From assembly GCF_009720655.1 (NCBI RefSeq), contig NZ_WNKS01000027.1, positions 1 through 36,665 of the forward strand: a DNA stretch of 36,665 nt, in the 5' to 3' direction. The notes below the pieces were generated by a model. That model was not told the DNA's origin, searched no databases, and saw only the letters and a program-made list of their open reading frames with translations. How positions within the stretch are numbered: the first letter of the stretch is position 1; each line of letters starts with the position of its first letter. This stretch comes from Rhodoblastus acidophilus. GTDB taxonomy: Bacteria; Pseudomonadota; Alphaproteobacteria; Rhizobiales; Beijerinckiaceae. Made by a program: the position numbers and the translations under genes. Of this stretch, positions 7,762-16,589 are shown piece by piece.

Positions 7762-9143
7762 GCGCGGTTCCGCGCAATTTCGCGGAGGGCTCCGAAAGGA
7801 GCCCTCTTTCGCCGTTCGACATCGAGCATCCCACCCATATCGCATTGGTCGAGCCCGACAGCGCCTTTTGGGGCCTGGTGCGCAAGGAAGACGTTTCGAA
7901 TGCGCTGGCCGGCGGCGCGCTGCGCGAGACTTTTGCCGAAAAAGGCGCGGATTTCGCCCGTGAGATGGAGATGCTGCGGTTTCACCTCAAACCGTCGGCG
8001 GTCTATTTCAACGCCACAGAGCGCTGCAACCTCAATTGCTCCTACTGCTACATCCCCGGCGAAATGCGCAAGCGCGGCAAGCAGATGGACACGGCCGAGG
8101 TCTTGGACGCCCTGGAGCGGCTGCACGTCTATTTCCGCGGCCACATGCCGGAAGACCGCCTGCCCCAGGTGATTTTCCACGGCGCCGAGCCGCTTCTGGC
8201 GCGCGAGGCCATTTTCGCCGGCATCGACGCTTTTCGCGGAAAATTCCGTTTCGGCGTCCAGACCAACGCCACCCTGCTGGATGAGGAGGCGGTCAAATTC
8301 CTCACCGAGCGCGGCGTCGGAATCGGCCTGTCGCTGGACGGCCCGGTGGAAGAGGTCGCCAACCGCACGCGAAAACGCTGGAGCGGCGAAGGCGTGTTCG
8401 ATCATGTCGTGCGCGCCATCAAGATGCTTGAGGGCTATCCGGGCTTCAACGTCATCTGCACGATGACCTCGCAGAACCTGCCTTATCTGACGCAACTGGT
8501 GGAGTTTTTCCACGAAAACCGCGTGCCCGCCTGCATGCTCAACGTCACCCGCTGCACCATGCCCGGCGCCCGCGAGGTCAACGGCGGCGAGGCCGAGGTG
8601 GCGAAGGCTTTTGTCGCGGCCTTGGAGCGCACGCACCAACTCTACAAGGAAACCGGCCGCAAATTGGTGGTCGCCAATTTCGCCAACATCCTGATCGCGA
8701 TTCTGGCGCCGACGGCGCGGCGGCTGATGTGCGACATTTCGCCTTGCGGCGGCGGACGCAGCTTTTTCGCGCTCGCCCCGGGGGGCGATCTGTTCCCGTG
8801 CAGCGAGTTCATCGGCCTGCCCGCCTTTGCCGGCGGCAATCTGTTCCAGGACAAGATTGCGGACGTGCTGGAAAGTGACCCGTTCCGGCTGGTGATCGGC
8901 CGCAAGGTCGAGGACATCGAGGACTGCGCCACCTGCGCCATCCGCCATTTCTGCGGTTCGCCCTGCCCGGCGGAAGCGCATGAAATGAACGGAGGCATGA
9001 AGCAGAAGGGCGCGTTCTGCGAATTCTACAAGGAGCAGACGCGTTATGCCCTGCGCCTCATCGCCGACGGACGTCAGGACGACTTCCTCTGGGAGGGCTG
9101 GGACGAAGGCGCCGAAACCACCTGCTGCATCGGCGCAAGCTGA
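7758..9143 (+). CDS. cbpB: CbpB-like radical SAM/SPASM peptide maturase
   Basis: This enzyme of about 461 residues is predicted to modify the CbpA peptide. The radical SAM cluster motif is Cys90-x3-Cys94-x2-Cys97 (RCNLNCSYCYIP). It is followed by VIFHGAEPLL, the GGE-like SAM-binding motif in the form GAEP, and VQTNATLL. The C-terminal SPASM region starts near Cys325/Cys330 (CDISPCGGG), includes FPCSEF (Cys348), then EDCATCAIRHFCGSPCPAEAHE and FCEFYKEQTRYAL, enough Cys for two auxiliary [4Fe-4S] clusters. The start is inferred as TTG 7758, which overlaps the cbpA stop as TTGA and has AGG about 8 bases upstream; upstream in-frame sequence belongs to cbpA in another frame. An unusual CC pair lies five residues from the end. 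The stop-start overlap implies translational coupling to the substrate gene. Confidence 0.9.
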   Translation: MSAVPRNFAEGSERSPLSPFDIEHPTHIALVEPDSAFWGLVRKEDVSNALAGGALRETFAEKGADFAREMEMLRFHLKPSAVYFNATERCNLNCSYCYIPGEMRKRGKQMDTAEVLDALERLHVYFRGHMPEDRLPQVIFHGAEPLLAREAIFAGIDAFRGKFRFGVQTNATLLDEEAVKFLTERGVGIGLSLDGPVEEVANRTRKRWSGEGVFDHVVRAIKMLEGYPGFNVICTMTSQNLPYLTQLVEFFHENRVPACMLNVTRCTMPGAREVNGGEAEVAKAFVAALERTHQLYKETGRKLVVANFANILIAILAPTARRLMCDISPCGGGRSFFALAPGGDLFPCSEFIGLPAFAGGNLFQDKIADVLESDPFRLVIGRKVEDIEDCATCAIRHFCGSPCPAEAHEMNGGMKQKGAFCEFYKEQTRYALRLIADGRQDDFLWEGWDEGAETTCCIGAS

Positions 9144-9221
9144 GCGCCCTCGGCGGCGAGGGATTTTGAATCCTTCGCCGTTTGGCCGCGCCTTGGCGAA
9201 CGGCGACGCCAGTACGGTGTC

Positions 9222-9503
9222 TCACCTGCTCAATTTTGAAATGATCGCCCGCATGGCCTGAGTCTCGTCGATTCCCCCGCCTTTCTCGGCCGGCAGGGGA
9301 TTTCCACTGGCCAGGCTCGACACCGCCTTTATGTCCTCGATGGACAGATTGCCGGTCCTTTGCCCGAGCATTTCAAGCAGCGTCAAAGCTTCCAACGGCG
9401 GCAGCGCGCCGTCCGGCGTCAACTTGCCGAGATATGCAGTGAGCTCCGCTTCAGAGAGAGCCTCTTGCAGCCGAAGTTTCCGCAACAATGTTTCGGCGCG
9501 CAT
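9222..9503 (-). CDS. Small hypothetical protein, helical, 93 residues
   Basis: I do not recognise this family. The likely start is ATG 9503, because GGAG lies 6 bases upstream; an in-frame GTG at 9515 would add four residues. The predicted protein is soluble and mostly helical (MRAETLLRKLRLQEAL, LPPLEALTLLEMLGQRTG, IEDIKAVSSLA), has no Cys and no signal or membrane segment. A pattern of LxxLTPDGxLPPLEALTLLEMLG could be a small interaction domain. It converges on cbpB with 78 bases between them, so a functional link is possible but unproven. Codon use resembles that of the neighbours. Confidence 0.6.
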   Translation of the reverse strand: MRAETLLRKLRLQEALSEAELTAYLGKLTPDGALPPLEALTLLEMLGQRTGNLSIEDIKAVSSLASGNPLPAEKGGGIDETQAMRAIISKLSR

Positions 9504-9656
9504 CTTAAACTCCACTTCACCGCAACCATTCGACGCCTAGAGTTTTTTCACGTTTCATGGAAACATGCAAAAACTCTGGAGTCTTGTTTTGACGCATTTT
9601 CTTCACGCGAACCGGCATCCGCTTCGCTTGAAAATGCTCTGGTCACGGCGTCGTCA

Positions 9657-10508
9657 TCAGGATGTTTTCCAGCTCAACTCCGGCACGTATTTGTAAGGGT
9701 AGTCCGGCTCGACATAGCCGTCCCGGTCCTGCCGTTTCGGCAGCTTGACCTTCTCGCGCGGCACGTCTTCGTACGGAAACTGTTTCAACAGATGCGAGAT
9801 GAGATTGAGCCGCGCGCGCTTCTTGTCGTCCGAGCGCAAGACATGCCAGGACGCCCAGGACGTATCGGTGGCCCGGAACATGTCGTCGCGGGCCCTCGAA
9901 TAATCATACCAGCGACTGAAGGACTTCACGTCCATCGGCGACAGTTTCCAGATCTTGCGACCATCGCCAATGCGCGCCTTGAGGCGCCGCTCCTGCTCCT
10001 CCTCGCTCACTTCAAGCCAGTATTTCAGCAGGATGATGCCCGATTCTCCCATCGCCTTCTCGACTTGCGGCGCGACCTCCAGGAACCTGTTGACCTGCGC
10101 CTCGTCGCAGAAGCCCATCACGCGCTCGACGCCGGCGCGATTGTACCAGCTGCGGTCGAAGATCACGACCTCGCCGGCCGCGGGAAAATGGCGGATGTAG
10201 CGCTGCACATACATTTGCGACTTTTCGCGCTCGGTCGGCGCGGGCAGCGCGACGACGCGAAAGACGCGCGGGCTGACGCGCTCGGTGATCGCCTTGATGC
10301 AGCCGCCCTTGCCCGCGCCGTCGCGTCCCTCGAAGACGATGCAGACCTTGAGGCCCTTGTGAATAACCCATTGCTGCAGCTTGACCAGTTCGACATGCAG
10401 GTCCGCGAGTTCGCGCAGATAGGCTTTGGATTTGAGCTTTTTGTCATGCGCGGCGTCGAGTTCCGCGCCTTGGACCTTGTCGCCCTTCTTGATCCGTTTC
10501 GAGCACAT
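9657..10508 (-). CDS. ppk2: Polyphosphate kinase 2 (PPK2 family)
   Basis: This 283-residue cytoplasmic kinase transfers phosphate between polyphosphate and nucleoside di- or monophosphates. The Walker A motif GRDGAGKGG is at residues 61-69 and Walker B with VVIFDRSWYNRAGVERVMGF starts at about 114 (Asp118). The lid-region text (KIWKLSPMDVKSFSRWYDYSRARDDMF) and SWHVLRSDDKKRARLN are characteristic of PPK2. A single domain with the YPYKYVPEL C terminus suggests class I (GDP/ADP-phosphorylating), but class cannot be fixed by eye. ATG 10508 is preceded by a good AGGAGCTG-like site. It stands alone and is divergent from fabI. Confidence 0.94.
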   Translation of the reverse strand: MCSKRIKKGDKVQGAELDAAHDKKLKSKAYLRELADLHVELVKLQQWVIHKGLKVCIVFEGRDGAGKGGCIKAITERVSPRVFRVVALPAPTEREKSQMYVQRYIRHFPAAGEVVIFDRSWYNRAGVERVMGFCDEAQVNRFLEVAPQVEKAMGESGIILLKYWLEVSEEEQERRLKARIGDGRKIWKLSPMDVKSFSRWYDYSRARDDMFRATDTSWASWHVLRSDDKKRARLNLISHLLKQFPYEDVPREKVKLPKRQDRDGYVEPDYPYKYVPELSWKTS

Positions 10509-10899
10509 GGGCAGCTCCTGTCGACTTCTGTCGCCACAGGATTGCGACGTGTGACGAAAAAGTCTTGGTGAGCGGATGTTACCGTCGTTGGCCCGAGCGC
10601 GTCTATATGACGATCGTCTCTCGGATCAGATCAACGAGCGTACCGCGAAAGGCCTATGCGGCGATGCCTTCAGCTGGACAACAAGCACCATATTTTTTCT
10701 TGTGTTTCAGTTGATTAGTAGTATCGCTCACAAAGTCTATCGGACGAATTTTGGTCCCTGCTTGGGCTTGCACGAAACGACTCAACGGAATACCGTTCCC
10801 GAGTCGGCGCAAATCAAGGCGCGGAGCATGCTGACTTGACATGAGAAATGTCTACAGTCGGCGATCTGCTTAACCCTGGGAGGGGGAAAGGATCGCGCG
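10509..10899. other. Intergenic region between ppk2 and fabI
   Basis: This is a divergent gap of about 390 bases, less GC-rich than its flanks between 10660 and 10850. I see no convincing gene: the short frames on both strands have no ribosome site or recognisable motif. A TTGACA at 10836-10841 lacks a well-spaced -10 box. The GGGAGGGGGAAAGG stretch at the right end is the fabI ribosome site. Confidence 0.5.
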
Positions 10900-11688
10900 A
10901 TGATTCCGAAATATCGCGACATCGCGAAACTGCTCGACGGCAAGAAGGGTCTGGTCATCGGCATCGCCAACGACCAGTCGATCGCCTGGGGATGCGCCAA
11001 GGCGTTCCGGGGGCTCGGCGCCGAACTCGCCGTCACATACCACACGGAAAAGGCCAAGCGATTCGTCGAACCTCTGGCGAAGGAACTTGAGGCGACCCTG
11101 CTGCTGCCAATGGACGTGCTGCAGGAGGGGCAGCTTGAAGCCGTGTTCGACACGATCGGGAAGACCTGGGGCGAATTGGATTTCGTTCTTCATTCCATCG
11201 CCTTCTCGCCGAGGGAGGCTCTGCACGGCCGCGTCGTGGACGTCGGCAAGCAAGGTTTTTTGACCACCATGGACGTGTCATGCTGGTCGTTCATCCGCAC
11301 CGCGCATCTGGCGGAACCGCTGATGAAAAATGGCGGCACGCTGTTCACCATGAGTTATTACGGCGCGCAGACCGTGGTGGAGAATTACAACATCATGGGT
11401 GTGGCGAAGGCCGCGCTGGAGGCGTCGGTGCGCTATATGGCCGCCGAGCTCGGCCCGAAGGGCATTCGCGTTCACGCGATTTCGCCGGGACCGCTGGCGA
11501 CCCGAGCGGCTTCGGGCATTCCCGAATTTGACGAACTCCTGGAAAAGGCGCGCGAAAAGGCGCCGGCGCGCAGCCTCGTCAGCATAGACGACGTGGGCCT
11601 GGCGACGGCGTTCTTGGCGCTCGACGCCGCGAAGCTCATCACCGGCGACACGATCTTCGTGGACGGCGGCTATCACATTATCGACTGA
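10900..11688 (+). CDS. fabI: Enoyl-[acyl-carrier-protein] reductase FabI (NADH)
   Basis: This 262-residue enzyme catalyses the last reductive step of type II fatty acid elongation. It shows the FabI-type Rossmann start GKKGLVIGIANDQSIAWG, the SIAF motif after LDFVLH, and the catalytic Tyr-x6-Lys as Tyr163 and Lys170 in NYNIMGVAKAALEA. Tyr154 (SYYGA) is equivalent to the second conserved Tyr. GPLATRAASGI and the C-terminal GDTIFVDGGYHI complete the family pattern. ATG 10900 follows a very strong purine-rich ribosome site. In related bacteria fabI often lies with phosphotransacetylase and acetate kinase genes; here an efflux pump sits between them. Confidence 0.96.
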   Translation: MIPKYRDIAKLLDGKKGLVIGIANDQSIAWGCAKAFRGLGAELAVTYHTEKAKRFVEPLAKELEATLLLPMDVLQEGQLEAVFDTIGKTWGELDFVLHSIAFSPREALHGRVVDVGKQGFLTTMDVSCWSFIRTAHLAEPLMKNGGTLFTMSYYGAQTVVENYNIMGVAKAALEASVRYMAAELGPKGIRVHAISPGPLATRAASGIPEFDELLEKAREKAPARSLVSIDDVGLATAFLALDAAKLITGDTIFVDGGYHIID

Positions 11689-11777
11689 CCCGGCAGGCGT
11701 GGCGACGCGCGCCCGCAGAGATTGGAAGCAAGGAGCGGCGTGGACAGATGGATGGTCTAAAACGGATTGAGGATACC

Positions 11778-12890
11778 ATGCTCCCGCGCTTCGTTGCGCT
11801 GCGCGGCGCCCTGTGCGCCTTCCTCCTTGTTTGCACGGGCGCGTCGGCGCAGCAGGGGCAGCCCGTCCCGGTCGGCGTTGTGAAGGTCGCGCCGACGCCG
11901 GTCGAGCCGGCGATGGAATTCGTCGGCCGCGTCAGCGCCATCGAACGCGTCGAGGTCCGGGCGCGCGTAAAAGGGTTTCTCGAGGCCGTGCTGTTCCAGG
12001 AGGGCGACACGATCAAGAAAGGCGCCCCGCTCTATCGGATCGAAAAAGGCCAGTTCGACGCCGACGTGAAGCAGGCCGAAGGCGCCTTGCTGCGCAGCAA
12101 GGCGGCCAAGGAACTGAGCGTCATTCAATTGAAGCGCGCCGAGGAATTGCTGGCGAAGCAGACCGGCACGCAGGTGGCCCGCGACCAGGCGATCGCCGCC
12201 GACCAGCAGGCTCTGGGCCAGATCGTCACCAACGAGGGCGCCCTTGAACTCGCCAAGCTGAATCTGTCCTACACCGACATCACCGCTCCGGTCGCCGGCA
12301 AGATCGGCGCGACCAACGTGACCGTCGGCAACGTGGTCGGTCCCGACAGCGGCGTGCTGACCACGATCGTCAGCCAGAACCCGATGTACGTGAAATTTCC
12401 GGTCAGCGAGCGCGAATTCCTGAGAATGCGGCGGGACGGTTCAAGCGTGCCGCGCGATAGAGTCAAGGTGGGGATCAAGTTCGCCGACGGCTCGAAATAC
12501 GACGAGAACGGCGAACTCAATTTCGTCGACGTCAGCGTCGACAAGGCCACCGACACGATCAACGTGCGCGCCTCCTTCCCCAACCCCAACGGCGCGCTGG
12601 TGGACGGGCAATTCGTGCGCGTGGTGCTGCAGGGCGACAAGCCCGAGGAAAAGCTTGTCGTTCCGCAGGCGGCCCTGCTGGCCGACCAGAAAGGCGTCTA
12701 CGTGTTCGTGGTTCAGGACGACAAGGCGGAGGCCAGGCGCATCAAGACCGGCGGCGCCTTCAAGGACGATCTGATCGTCGAGGACGGACTCAAGGCGGGC
12801 GACCTCGTCATCGTCGATGGCCTGCAGGCGGTCAGACCGGGCGCGCCCGTGCGCGCGAGACCCGCCGTGGATTCGATGGGGACGAACTGA
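11778..12890 (+). CDS. RND efflux pump periplasmic adaptor (membrane fusion protein)
   Basis: This protein of about 370 residues is chosen to start at ATG 11778 (GAGG 5 bases upstream), which begins a clear signal peptide ending ...CTGASA before QQGQP. An in-frame ATG at 11748 adds ten residues but has poorer spacing. The barrel/lipoyl halves are seen in [39 protein letters not shown] and [20 protein letters not shown], with an alpha-helical hairpin between. The C-terminal [20 protein letters not shown] and [22 protein letters not shown] are typical of AcrA/MexA proteins. The signal peptide does not end in a lipobox Cys at the cleavage site, so lipid anchoring is uncertain. The stop abuts the start of the pump gene. 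Confidence 0.93.
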   Translation: MLPRFVALRGALCAFLLVCTGASAQQGQPVPVGVVKVAPTPVEPAMEFVGRVSAIERVEVRARVKGFLEAVLFQEGDTIKKGAPLYRIEKGQFDADVKQAEGALLRSKAAKELSVIQLKRAEELLAKQTGTQVARDQAIAADQQALGQIVTNEGALELAKLNLSYTDITAPVAGKIGATNVTVGNVVGPDSGVLTTIVSQNPMYVKFPVSEREFLRMRRDGSSVPRDRVKVGIKFADGSKYDENGELNFVDVSVDKATDTINVRASFPNPNGALVDGQFVRVVLQGDKPEEKLVVPQAALLADQKGVYVFVVQDDKAEARRIKTGGAFKDDLIVEDGLKAGDLVIVDGLQAVRPGAPVRARPAVDSMGTN

Positions 12891-12891
12891 C

Positions 12892-15800
12892 ATGTTCTCC
12901 TCTCTCTTCGTCGACCGGCCCCGTTTCGCGATCGTCATCGCCCTGATCACGACCATCGCGGGCCTGCTCGCGCTGCTCACCATCCCCGTCGCGCAATATC
13001 CAGACATCGTGCCGCCGCAGGTGCAGGTCACGACCCTCTATCCCGGCGCGAATGGCGGGGTTGTGGAATCGACGGTGGCGCAGCCGATCGAGGCGCAGGT
13101 CGTCGGCGTCGACAAGATGATCTACATGAAGAGCGTCAGCGGCGACGACGGCAGTTACACGCTCATCTGTTCCTTCGAGCTGGGAACCGACCCCGACATC
13201 AATGCGGTGAACGTCAACAACCGCGTGCAGATCGCGCTCGCGCAACTCCCGCCGGAGGTGCAGAAACAGGGCGTGACGGTCAAGAAGAAATCCTCGGCGC
13301 TGCTGGGCGTGATTTCGGTTTATTCGCCAAACAACACCCATGACGCGCTGTTCCTGTCGAACTACGTCACCATCAACATGCTCGACCAGATCAAGAGCAC
13401 GCCGGGCGTTGGCGACGCTTCACTCTGGGGACCGCAGGATTACGCCATCCGCGCCTGGGTCAAGACGGACCGCTTGACCGGCCTCAACCTGACGACCGGC
13501 GACGTCATCAACGCGATTCAGAGCCAGAACCTTCAGGCCGCCGTCGGTCGCATCGGCGCCCGTCCGATCTCCAACGACCAGCAATTGCAGCTCAACATTT
13601 CGACCAAGGGCCGCCTGACCACAATCCCCGAATTTGAAAACATCATCATTCGCACCAATTCGGACGGCTCGATCCTGCGGCTGGGCGATGTGGCGCGGCT
13701 GGAGCTCGGCGCCGCCAACCTCGACCGCGAGACGCGGTTCAATGGTTCGCCGGCGGCGGCCATCGCCATCTATCAGTCGCCGGGCGCGAACGCGATCGAT
13801 GCGCTCGGCGCAGTGCGAAAACTCATGACGGGGCTGCAGGAGCGCTTTCCCGTGGATCTCGCCTGGAAGGTCACCTACGACCCCACCGTCTTCGTCACCG
13901 ACACGATCCATGAGGTGAAGAAGACGCTGATCGAGGCCTTTGTCCTCGTCGTCCTGGTCGTCTTCCTCTTCCTCGGCAGCCTGCGCGCCACGCTGATCCC
14001 GATGTTCGCCGTGCCGGTCAGCCTGATCGGCGCGTTCATCGTGCTCAAGGCGATCGGATATTCCGCCAACACCGTGTCGCTGCTCGCCGTCGTGTTGGCG
14101 ATCGGTATCGTGGTCGACGACGCCATTGTGGTGGTCGAGAACGTCGAGCACGTGATGGAGAACCACCCCGAACTCACGCCGGCCGAAGCCACGAAAAAGG
14201 CCATGGGACAAATCACCGCGCCGATCATCGGCATCACCCTGGTGCTGCTGTCGGTGTTCGTGCCCGTCGCTTTCATTCCGGGAATTTCAGGGGAATTGTT
14301 CCGGCAATTCGCCGTCACCGTCGCCGTCGCCATGGTGCTGTCGGCGATCAACGCGCTCACCCTGTCGCCGGCGCTGTGCGGCGTCCTGTTGAAACGCAGC
14401 CATGGCCGCCGCGGCATCATGGGCCGGGTGATGAACGCCATCGACTGGACCCGCGACCGCTACGGCGACGCGACGGCGAAGCTCGTGCGCTTTTCATCGA
14501 TCGGGCTGGTGTTCGTCGTCCTGTCGGGCATTGGCGTTTACGCGCTGTCGAAAATCACGCCGACCGGCTTCCTGCCGGAGGACGATCAAGGCGCCTTCTT
14601 CGTCGTCGCGCAATTGCCGGGCGGCGCATCGGTCGGCCGCACCTCGGCGGTGGTCGCCCAGGCGGAGACCTTGCTGAAGGAGGAGGAAGCGGTCGCGGAT
14701 TACACCTCGGTCGTCGGTCTCAACTTCATCGACAATTATTCGCAGGCGAGTTCAGCCTTTGTCGTCGTGACGCTGAAGCCGTTCGAGGAGCGCCAGGGCG
14801 GGGGACAGTCGGCCAAGGAGATCATCGCGCGGCTCAGCCAGAAATTCGCGCAGATTCGCGAAGGAACGGTCGTCGGCCTCGCGCCGCCACCGATCATCGG
14901 ATTGGGAACGGGCGGCGGTTTCGCCTATGTGCTGCAGGACCTGCAGGCGGGCGACCCGAAAACCCTGGCGCAGGTGCTGCGTGGTTTGGTGGTCGCCGCC
15001 AACCAGGACCCCACCCTCAGCCGCGTGTTCTCAACCTTCTCGGCGACCAATCCGTCGATCTTTCTCGACATCGACCGCGACAAGGCGCAGGTGCTGGGCG
15101 TCCCCCTCGACACGATCTTCCAGTCGCTGCAAGCATCGCTCGGCGGCTATTTCGTCAACAACACCAACCTGTTCGGCCGCACATGGCAGGTGCAGGTGCA
15201 GTCGGAGGCCGCCGACCGCGCCAGCGTCGACGACATCTACCGCATCAACGTCCGCAGCGCGTCGGGCGACATGATCCCGCTGCGCAGCCTTGTCGAGGTG
15301 AAGGTGGTCGTCGGGCCGCCGGCGCTGATCCGCTACAACAACCGCCGCGCCGTTACGGTGCAGGGCGGCCCCGCTCCAGGCCATTCCTCGGGCGAGGCGC
15401 TGGCGGCGATGGAGCAGGTGGCGGCCAAAACCTTGCCGGCGGGTTTCGCTGGAGAATGGACCGACACGTCCTTCCAGGAAAAGCGCGCGGAAGGCAAAAC
15501 GGCGATGATCCTGGGCTTCGCCATCCTGTTCGCCTATCTGTTCCTGGTCGCGCTCTATGAAAGCTGGACGATCCCCGTGCCGGTGCTGCTGTCGGTCGCC
15601 GTCGGCATGCTCGGCTCCTACATTGGCATGGTCATGGGCGGGCTGACGCTCGATCTCTACGCGCAGATCGGCATGGTCGTCTTGATTGGCCTCGCGGCGA
15701 AGAACGGCATTCTCATCGTCGAATTCGCCAAGGAGAAGCGCGAGGCGGGCATGGACCTGCTTCGCGCCGCCGAGCTTGGCGCGCGCGACCGCTTCCGCCC

Positions 15801-16035
15801 CGTGATGATGACATCCTTCGCCTTCATCCTCGGCCTCTATCCGCTGGTCGTGGCGCTGGGCGCGTCGCAACTCGCGCGCCGCAATGTCGGCACGCCGGTG
15901 TTCGGCGGCATGTTGCTGGCGTCCTTCGTCGGCATTTTCGCCATCCCACCGCTCTACGTCTTTTTCCAGTCCATACGCGAGAAACTGCGGCCGGGAGCGC
16001 GGCCCGCCGAGGAGATCAAGACCCCAGCCGCCTGA
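12892..16035 (+). CDS. RND multidrug efflux transporter, AcrB/HAE1 family
   Basis: This is a 1047-residue inner-membrane proton-driven pump. The start is ATG 12892, one base after the adaptor stop. The N-terminal transmembrane start is [18 protein letters not shown], followed by [17 protein letters not shown]. Proton-relay residues are present: Asp409-Asp410 in [17 protein letters not shown] and Lys937 in [29 protein letters not shown] marks the second half. The family and mechanism are clear; substrate (drug, solvent, bile-salt-like or other hydrophobic compound) cannot be told. No outer-membrane channel gene and no TetR-type regulator are adjacent, so the pump must borrow a TolC-like partner. 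Confidence 0.95.
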   Translation: MFSSLFVDRPRFAIVIALITTIAGLLALLTIPVAQYPDIVPPQVQVTTLYPGANGGVVESTVAQPIEAQVVGVDKMIYMKSVSGDDGSYTLICSFELGTDPDINAVNVNNRVQIALAQLPPEVQKQGVTVKKKSSALLGVISVYSPNNTHDALFLSNYVTINMLDQIKSTPGVGDASLWGPQDYAIRAWVKTDRLTGLNLTTGDVINAIQSQNLQAAVGRIGARPISNDQQLQLNISTKGRLTTIPEFENIIIRTNSDGSILRLGDVARLELGAANLDRETRFNGSPAAAIAIYQSPGANAIDALGAVRKLMTGLQERFPVDLAWKVTYDPTVFVTDTIHEVKKTLIEAFVLVVLVVFLFLGSLRATLIPMFAVPVSLIGAFIVLKAIGYSANTVSLLAVVLAIGIVVDDAIVVVENVEHVMENHPELTPAEATKKAMGQITAPIIGITLVLLSVFVPVAFIPGISGELFRQFAVTVAVAMVLSAINALTLSPALCGVLLKRSHGRRGIMGRVMNAIDWTRDRYGDATAKLVRFSSIGLVFVVLSGIGVYALSKITPTGFLPEDDQGAFFVVAQLPGGASVGRTSAVVAQAETLLKEEEAVADYTSVVGLNFIDNYSQASSAFVVVTLKPFEERQGGGQSAKEIIARLSQKFAQIREGTVVGLAPPPIIGLGTGGGFAYVLQDLQAGDPKTLAQVLRGLVVAANQDPTLSRVFSTFSATNPSIFLDIDRDKAQVLGVPLDTIFQSLQASLGGYFVNNTNLFGRTWQVQVQSEAADRASVDDIYRINVRSASGDMIPLRSLVEVKVVVGPPALIRYNNRRAVTVQGGPAPGHSSGEALAAMEQVAAKTLPAGFAGEWTDTSFQEKRAEGKTAMILGFAILFAYLFLVALYESWTIPVPVLLSVAVGMLGSYIGMVMGGLTLDLYAQIGMVVLIGLAAKNGILIVEFAKEKREAGMDLLRAAELGARDRFRPVMMTSFAFILGLYPLVVALGASQLARRNVGTPVFGGMLLASFVGIFAIPPLYVFFQSIREKLRPGARPAEEIKTPAA

Positions 16036-16056
16036 CGAAACAGAGAGGAGAAGGTC

Positions 16057-16524
16057 ATGTCCGACAAACCCACCGCCGTTCCCGACGCCGAAGACGATCT
16101 GTTGATGTCGGTCGACGAGCTCAAGCACTATGTCGCGGAAGTCGAGATGGCCAAGGCGAAGCAATCGCTCGCCGCTTACAACAAGGCTCACGAAAAGCAG
16201 CAGGAACTGCTCGCCAAGCTGAGGTCGGATGCTCCGATCGACGATGCGACGTTCCGCGCCTTTCTCATGCGCCTGAAGACGGTCGCTTCCACCGGCGCCA
16301 ATCGAATGATGATCGGCCGTTTCCCCAGCGAACTCTGCACCGACCATGGGCGCGCGATCAACCAGGCGGAGGCGAACTGGCCGGACACGCTGCAGGGGCG
16401 CGCGCGCAGGGCCTATGAGGTCTGGCGGGAGAAACTCAAGCCGCTCGGATACAAGATGGAGGTGATCATCGTCGATTGGCCCCAGGGCATGCCCGGCGAT
16501 GTCGGCATGTATCTGACCTGGTAG
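16057..16524 (+). CDS. Hypothetical protein, 155 residues, between RND pump and DUF3141 gene
   Basis: I do not recognise the family. The frame has ATG 16057 with AGAGGAGAAGG upstream and ends 65 bases before the DUF3141 gene. The N-terminal half is charged and probably helical or coiled coil (LMSVDELKHYVAEVEMAKAKQSLAAYNKAHEKQQELL). The C-terminal half has a compact, Trp-containing part (NQAEANWPDTLQGRARRAYEVWREKLKPLGYKMEV; IVDWPQGMPGDVGMYLTW). There is no signal peptide or membrane segment. Tight spacing suggests co-transcription with the pump or with the following genes. The good ribosome site and codon bias make it a real gene. Confidence 0.75.
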   Translation: MSDKPTAVPDAEDDLLMSVDELKHYVAEVEMAKAKQSLAAYNKAHEKQQELLAKLRSDAPIDDATFRAFLMRLKTVASTGANRMMIGRFPSELCTDHGRAINQAEANWPDTLQGRARRAYEVWREKLKPLGYKMEVIIVDWPQGMPGDVGMYLTW

Positions 16525-16589
16525 GTCTCACCCGGTTCGGGACCGCGCGCGTCGGGCGGTCCCGGGTCCACAAGAATAGGGAGGCGTCC

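Noticed and set aside
10836-10859. TTGACA box upstream of fabI as a promoter
   Set aside because: The nearest -10-like hexamer is only 11 bases away and nothing suitable lies at 16-18 bases.
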